From positions 4,940,001 through 5,004,000 of the forward strand of contig JAGTYA010000026.1 in assembly GCA_024291935.2 (NCBI GenBank): a stretch of DNA of 64,000 nucleotides, in the 5' to 3' direction. Below, piece after piece: positions 58,100 through 64,000 of the stretch. The notes below the pieces were generated by a model. It saw only the letters and a program-made list of their open reading frames with translations, searched no databases and was not told the DNA's origin. The position numbers and the translations under genes were made by a program. How positions within the stretch are numbered: the first letter of the stretch is position 1; each line of letters opens with the position of its first letter. The stretch is from Okapia johnstoni. Taxonomy: Eukaryota; Chordata; Mammalia; Artiodactyla; Giraffidae.

Positions 58100-59660
58100 T
58101 CAGTCAGTCAGTTCAGTTGCTCAGTCATGTCCGACACTTTGTGACTCCACGGACTGCAGCACACCAGGCTTCCCATCACCAACTCCCAGAGTTTACTCAA
58201 ACTCAGGTCTGTTGGGTCGGTGATGCCATCCAACCATCTCATCCCCTTCTCCTCCTGCCTTCAGTCTTTCCCAGCATCACGGTCTTTTCAAATGAGTCAG
58301 TTCTTCGAATCAGGTGGCCAAAGTATTGGAGTTTCAGCTTCAGTATCAACCCTTCCAATGAATAGGACTGATCTCCTTTAGGATGGACTGGTTGGATCTC
58401 CTTGCAATTCAAGGGACTCTCCAAAGTCTTCTCCAACACCACAGTTCAAAAGCATCAATTCTTCGGTGCTCAGCTTTCTTTATAGTCCAACTCTCACATC
58501 CATACATGACTACTGGAAAAACCATAGCTTTGACTATAAGGACCTTTGTTGGCAAAATAATGTCTCTGCTTTTTAATATGCTGTCTAGGTTGGTCATAGT
58601 TTTTCTTCCAAGGAGCAAGCACCTTTTAATTTCATGGCTGTAGTCACCATCTGCAGTGATTTTGGAGTCCCCCAAAATAAAGTCAGTCACTGTTTCCATT
58701 GCTTCCCCACCTATTTGCCATGAAGTGATGGGACCAGATGCCATGATCTTAGTTTTCTGAATGTTGAGTTTTAAGCCAACTTCTTCACTCTCCTCTTTCA
58801 CCTTCATCAAGAGACTCTTTAGTTCTTCTTTACTTTCTGCCATAAGGGTGGTGTCATCTGCATATCTGAGGTTATTGATATTTCTCCCTGAAATCTTGAT
58901 TCCAGCCTGTGGTTCATCCAGCCCAGAGTTTCTCATGATTACACTGCATATAAGTTAAATAAGCAGGGTGACAATATACAGCCTTGACGTACTCCTTTCC
59001 TGATTTGGAGCCAGTCAGTTGTTCCATGTCCAGTTCTAACTGTTGCTTCTTGACCTGCATACAGATTTCTCAGGAGGCAGGTCAAGTGGTCTGGTATTCC
59101 CATCTCTTGAACAATTTTCCACAGTTTTTTGTGATCCACACAGTCAAGGGCTTTGGCATAGTCAATAGAGCAGAAGTAGATGTTTTTCTGGAACTCTCTT
59201 GCTTTCTCTATGAGCCAACGGATGTTGGCAATTTGATCTCTTGATTCCTCTGCCTTTTCTAAATCCAGCTTGAATATCTGGAAGTTCATGGTTCACGTAC
59301 TGTTGAAGCCTGGCTTGGAGAATTTTGAGCATTATTTTCCTAGCGTGTGTGAGATGAGTGCAATTGTGCGGTAGTTTGAGCATTCTTCGGTATTGCCTTT
59401 CTTTGGGATTGGGATGAAAACTGACCTTTTCCAGTCCTGTGGCCACTGCTGAGTTTTCCAAATTTGCTGGCATATTGAGTGTAGCACTTTCACAGCATCA
59501 TCTTTTAGGATTTGAAATAGCTCTACTGGAATTCCATCACCACCACTAGCTTTCTTCATAGTGATGCTTCCTAAGGCCCACTTGACTTCAGATTCCAGGA
59601 TGTCTGGTTCTAGGTGAGTGATCACACCATTGTGATTATCTGGGTCGTGAAGATCTTTTT
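58100..59660 (-). mobile_element. BovB LINE (minus), RT domain to 3' end
   Basis: The longest antisense BovB. Its complement encodes HLEPDILESEVKWALGSI, KASGGDGIPVELFQILK, WPQDWKRSVFIPIPKKG, IDYAKALDCVDH, RQGCILSPCLFNLY and LRYADDTTLMAES with intact YADD, then the C-terminus. Small deletions and frameshifts (near 58940, 59289, 59330) break it. No endonuclease part. Confidence 0.95.
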
Positions 59661-59661
59661 T

Positions 59662-61432
59662 GTATAGGATTAGCAGCAGATTAGACAGAGATAGAGGAAA
59701 ACAATAGAATGGGAAAGACTAGAGATCTCTTCAAGAAAATTAGAGATAGCAAGGGAACATTTCATGCAAAGATGGGCACAATAAAGGACAGAAAGGTCTG
59801 GACCTAACAGAAGCAGAAGATATTAAGAAGAAGTGGCAAGAATACACAGAAGAACTGTACAAAAAAAACATCTTCATGACCCAGATAACCATGATGGTGT
59901 GATCACCCACCTAGACCAGACATCCTGGAGTGTCAAGTCAAGTGGGCCTTAGGAAGCATCACTACGAACAAAGCGAGTGGAGGTGATGGAATTCCACTTG
60001 AAGTATTTCAAATTCTAAAAGATGATGCTGTGAAAGTGCTACACTCAATATGCCAGCAAATTTGGAAAACTCAGCAGTGGCCACAGGGCTAGAAAAGGTC
60101 AGTTTTCATTCCAGCCCCAAAGAAGGGCAATGCCAAAGAATGTTCAAACTACCACACAATTGCACTCATCTCACACACTAGAAAAATAATGCTCAAAATT
60201 CTCCAAGCCAGGCTTCAACAGTATGTGAACCGTGAACTTCCAGATGTTCAAGCTGCGTTTAGAAAAGACAGAGGAACCAAAGATCAAATTACCAACATCC
60301 GTTGGATCATAGAGAAAGCAAGAGAGTTCCAGAAAAACATCTATTTCTGCTTTATTGATTACACCAAAGCTTTTGACTGTGTAGATCACAACAAACTGTG
60401 GGAAATTTGTTAAGAGATGGGAATATTGGCCCACCTTACCTGCCTCCCGAGAAATCTGTATGTAGGTCAAGAAGCAACAGTTAGGACCGGACATGGAACA
60501 ACAGACTGGTTCCAAATAGGGAAAGTAGTACGTCAAGGCTGTATATTGTCACCCTGCTTATTTAACTTATATGCAGAGTACATCATGAGAAATGCCAGGC
60601 TGGATGAGGCAGAAGCTGGAATCAAGATTACTGGGAGAAATATCAATAACCTCAGATACACAGATGATACCACCCTTATGGCAGAAAGTGAAGAGGAACT
60701 AAATATCCTCTTGATGAAAGTGAAAGAGGAGAGTGAAGAAGTTGGCTTAAAACTCAACATTCAGGAAATTAAGATCACGGCATCCGGTCCCATCACCTCA
60801 TGGCAAATAGATGGGGAAACAATGGAAAACGTGACAGACTTTATTTTGGGGGGCTCCAAAATCACTGCAGATGGTGACTACAGCCATGAAATTAAAAGAT
60901 GCTTGCTCCTTGGAGGAAAAGCTATGACCAACTTAGACAGCATATTAAAAAGCAGAGACATTAGTTACTTTGCCAACAAAGGTCCTTATAGTCAAAGCTG
61001 TGGTTTTTCCAGTAGTCATGTATGGATGTGAGAGTTGGACTATAAAGAAAGCTGAGCACCGAAGAAATGATGCTTTTGAACTGTGGTGTTGGAGAAGACT
61101 CTTGAGAGTCCCTTGGACTGCAAGGAGATGAAATCAGTCCATCCTAAAGAAAATCAGTCCTGAATATACGTTGGAAGGACTGATGCAAAGATCCAATTCT
61201 TTGGCCACCTGATGCGAAGAACTGACTCACTGGAAAAGACCTTGATGCTGGGAAAGATTGAAGGCAGGAGGAGAAGGGGACGACAGAGGATGAGATGGTT
61301 GGATGGCATCATTGACTCAATGGACATGAGTTTGAGCAAGCTCCAGGAATTGGTGATAGACAGGAAAGCCTGATGTGCTGCAGTCCATGGGGTCGCAAAG
61401 AGTCAGACTCGATTGAGCGACTGAACTGACTG
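59662..61432 (+). mobile_element. BovB LINE (plus), RT domain to 3' end
   Basis: Plus-strand BovB with slightly more 5' sequence than its inverted partner (MGKTRDLFKKIRDSKGTFHA-like start). It encodes KILQARLQQYVNRELPDVQ, FIDYTKAFDCVDHNKLWE, RQGCILSPCLFNLYAEYIMR and LRYTDDTTLMAES. The catalytic YADD is YTDD here. In-frame stops (for example at 60090 and 60411) and frameshifts make it inactive. Confidence 0.95.
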
Positions 61433-61439
61433 ACCAAAC

Positions 61440-62815
61440 AGATATATATGTAGTTAAGATGGCAGTTCGCTACAAATTGATCTATAGATTTCATTCAATC
61501 ACAATCAAAATCTGATTTTAAAATTTATATGGAAATACAAAAGAATTAGAATTGTCAAAACTAATTTGAAAAAGAACAAAGTCAAAAAATTCACAATAGT
61601 TCTGGATTTTTAACAAGGATGAAACGGTGAGTTAATTAAAGAATCGTCTTTCAACAAATGGCACCAGAACAATTGGACATCCGTATTAAAAAGAGAGACA
61701 GAGAGAGAGAAGGAAGAGAAAAAATTCCTCAAACTGTACCTCACACCTTATATGAACGTTAAGCAAATGCTGTCTGGAGAGTCCAATGCGAAACACACAA
61801 CTATAAAATTCTTAAAATATAGGAGAAAATCTTTATGATCTTGAGTTAGGCAAAGAATTCTTAGTTATAACATCAAAATCATGATCCTTAAAAAAACTGA
61901 TAAATTGGACTTTATCAAAAATAAAAAGCTTGTTCTGCAAATGACACTGTTAAGAGAATGAGATATGACATAGACTGGAAAGAATGTACAAATAACCTAT
62001 GTATGTATTCAGAACACGTAAAGAACCCTCAAAACTAAACAATAAGAAAAGCAATCCAGTGTTAAAATGGGCAAAAGATCTGGGCAGACACTTCAACAGA
62101 GACAATGTAAGCATGGCAAATAAGCCCATGAAAAAATGTTCCGCATTGTTAATTAGTAAGGAAGCGCGAGCTAAAAGTTCATGATACACCTTGTAGACCT
62201 ATTGAACGACTAAAGTAAGAGAAAACTGACTGTACCAGCTTCAGACAAAGATCTTGAGGAGCTGCTTCCTCACAGGCTGCTAGTGGGGATGTAGAATGTC
62301 ACAGCATCTGGGCAGCTTCCTACAAACATAAACACCTACCACGTGGTCCAGCAATCCCACTTCTAATGATTTATCACACCAAAACCTACACACGAATGTT
62401 TATAGCAGCACAGTGGTGAAAAACTGGAAACAACCCAAATAGCCTTCAGTGGGAGAAGGGACAGACTGAAGTACATCTACAATGGACTAGTACTCGGCAA
62501 CATAAACCAGCTAGTGATGCACCAGCAACTTGCAAGGCTCCCCAAAGGATTACACCAGTGAAAGAAGCCAGTCTCAGAAGGTTACTTAGTGAAGAATTCC
62601 CATTTCCATGGCGTTCTAGAAAGGGATGGAGAACACATCGGTGATGGCCAGAGGCCAGAGGATGCCTTGACTACAAAGAGGCAGTGTGAGGGAGTCTGGG
62701 GGACGATGGGACCGTACTGTAGTCTTCTGTGGTGGAGGCTACCCAAACTATGCACAGGTTACATCTCATTGACCTGTATACCAACACAAAACAAGACTGC
62801 TTCTAATTTTTAAAA
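61440..62815 (+). mobile_element. L1 LINE 3' portion (plus)
   Basis: L1 ORF2 C-terminal and 3' sequence: ATTTATATGGAAATACAAAA, AAATTGGACTTTATCAAAAA, TTAAAATGGGCAAAAGATCT, GTTTATAGCAGCACAGTGGT. The frame is open only in pieces. Confidence 0.85.
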
Positions 62816-63077
62816 AACCCTGCTATACATTAGACATGATTTTTGATACATTTTATCCAGCATTTCCAGGTACTAGTAAGCAGCGAGGTTTTCAGATTAT
62901 TGAACGCCACCTTCTTGCCAGAGCTGGGAAACTTCCTGAAGGTTTGGCCTCTTTATCTCCTGGGCCCCCTCCTCTCCAGTCCAGCTGTCCACTCCCGTGT
63001 CCACAGCCTGCATCTTACTGCCACCAGGAACCACTCTTCCTCCGAAATATGCCATAACTCAGACAAACCCCTCGCTA

Positions 63078-63232
63078 AGCCAGTAGTTCTTCAAAAGGGG
63101 TGATGTTTCCCCTCTCTGCTCCCAGAGCAATATCTGGAGACATTTTTGTTCATCAGGACTAGGGGTGGGGCGGGAAGAATGTTGCTCAACATCCTACAAT
63201 ACTCAGGATGGTCCCTACGACTGAGAATTGTA
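63078..63232 (+). mobile_element. MER20 (hAT-Charlie) remnant
   Basis: AGTAGTTCTTCAAAAGGGGT head, AATATCTGGAGACATTTTTG, then AACATCCTACAATACTCAGG and ACGACTGAGAATTGTATGGC. Confidence 0.7.
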
Positions 63233-63390
63233 TGGCTGTGGATGTCGTGAGAGCCAAGACGGACGCCCTGCCCAAGGCTGTCCTTCTTCCCTCCTGCACC
63301 TCCACTCCAGCCCACCCAGACCACCCACCTCTCATCTCCAGTGGGGAATATTCTCATCTTAGTCAAGACTTTTCTAGTATCCGAATACAA

Positions 63391-63695
63391 GGCTGGGCTT
63401 CCCTGGTGGCCCAGCAGTAAAGAATCCGCAGGCGACACATGTTCGAGCCCTGGCCTGGGAAGATCCCACATGCTGTGGAACAACTAAGCCCATGCACCAC
63501 CACTACTGAAGCTGTGCTCTAGAGCCTGGGAGCAGCAAGTACGGAAGCCGGCACGCCCTAGCGACCAAGCTCAACAACAAGGGAAGCCACCGCAGAGAGA
63601 AGCCTGAACACCACGGCCACAGAGTGGCCCGCACTCACAAGTAGAGAAAAGCCCGCGCAGCCACAAAGACCCAGCACCGCCAAAAACAAATAAAT
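63391..63695 (+). mobile_element. CHR-type SINE (plus), full long form
   Basis: GGGCTTCCCTGGTGGCCCAG ... AGAGTGGCCCGCACTCACAA ... GACCCAGCACCGCCAAAAAC and an A-rich tail. Confidence 0.92.
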
Positions 63696-63787
63696 AATAG
63701 CATTATTTACAAAGAGAAGACAAGACAAATCAAAACAGGTAGGGCTGAGAGGGGACTTTACTGAACAACTCAAAGGTAAAACGATGA

Positions 63788-63888
63788 GGAACTTCCCTGG
63801 CGGTCCAGCAGGTAAGACTCTGCCCTTCCAATGCATGGAGCACGGGTTGGATGCCTGGTCAGGGAACTGAGATCCCACGTGGCGTGTG

Positions 63889-63922
<34 letters not shown>
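63788..63922 (+). mobile_element. CHR-type SINE ending in a (GT)n tract
   Basis: GGAACTTCCCTGGCGGTCCA ... CAGGGAACTGAGATCCCACG. The element ends in GTGTGGGGTGTGTGTG; (GT)n runs about 63888-63920. Confidence 0.88.
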
Positions 63923-64000
63923 CGGCAGGGTGGAAAGGGAAAGCGATGATGGCTGAATAAGAACTAACATCACTGAGCACTCACATGGACTACCTCCAAG

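Larger units (their letters stand above)
47501..64000. other. Intergenic region downstream of C11orf24
   Basis: No protein-coding exon is supported to the window end. In human the next gene, KMT5B, lies tens of kb further, consistent with its absence. Stretches without recognised repeats are 47500-48040, 50060-51780, 51910-53300 and 56275-56990. Confidence 0.6.

Noticed and set aside
60417..61031. 204-codon open frame with reverse-transcriptase motifs
   Set aside because: It is a segment of a decayed BovB LINE (YTDD, stops upstream, frameshift downstream), annotated as a mobile element rather than a gene.

Overview
This window is a stretch of ruminant (pecoran) nuclear chromosome. It is dense in Bov-tA-type tRNA/BovB composite SINEs, CHR-type tRNA-derived SINEs and BovB (RTE) LINE fragments. 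That combination is characteristic of cattle, sheep, goat and deer genomes; I cannot say which species. No bacterial or viral gene organisation is present, and almost every open reading frame is a chance frame or lies inside a repeat.

Two real protein-coding loci are supported. On the minus strand, a CpG island at about 12.25-13.76 kb holds exon 1 of LRP5 (initiator ATG at 13109, splice donor after 13019). Positions 1-13018 are therefore the start of LRP5 intron 1. On the plus strand, C11orf24 has a signal-peptide exon at 45249-45422 and a long last exon from 46080 to about 47500, with an ATTAAA poly(A) signal at 47479. A CpG-rich segment with two ETS-type sites near 38.6-38.8 kb is the likely C11orf24 promoter. 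The two genes are divergent, as at human 11q13.2. In this copy C11orf24 carries a one-base frameshift in a CCCCC run at 46167-46171.

Layout: 1-13.0 kb is LRP5 intron 1, with L1, BovB, Bov-tA and CHR repeats and a 5'-truncated RPL23A retrocopy fused to a CHR SINE. 13.1-13.8 kb is the LRP5 promoter. 13.8-38.5 kb is intergenic repeats plus an HMGN2 processed pseudogene. 38.6-47.5 kb is C11orf24. 47.5-64 kb is downstream intergenic DNA, rich in L1 and BovB, including a 3.3-kb head-to-head BovB inverted pair at 58.1-61.4 kb.

I found no undescribed biological system. The most useful observations are the C11orf24 frameshift, the apparent SINE/RPL23A chimeric retrocopy with flanking target-site duplications, and the large BovB inverted repeat. 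Repeat family names come from recognising consensus-like sequence by eye; repeat borders are approximate, usually within 10-30 bp.
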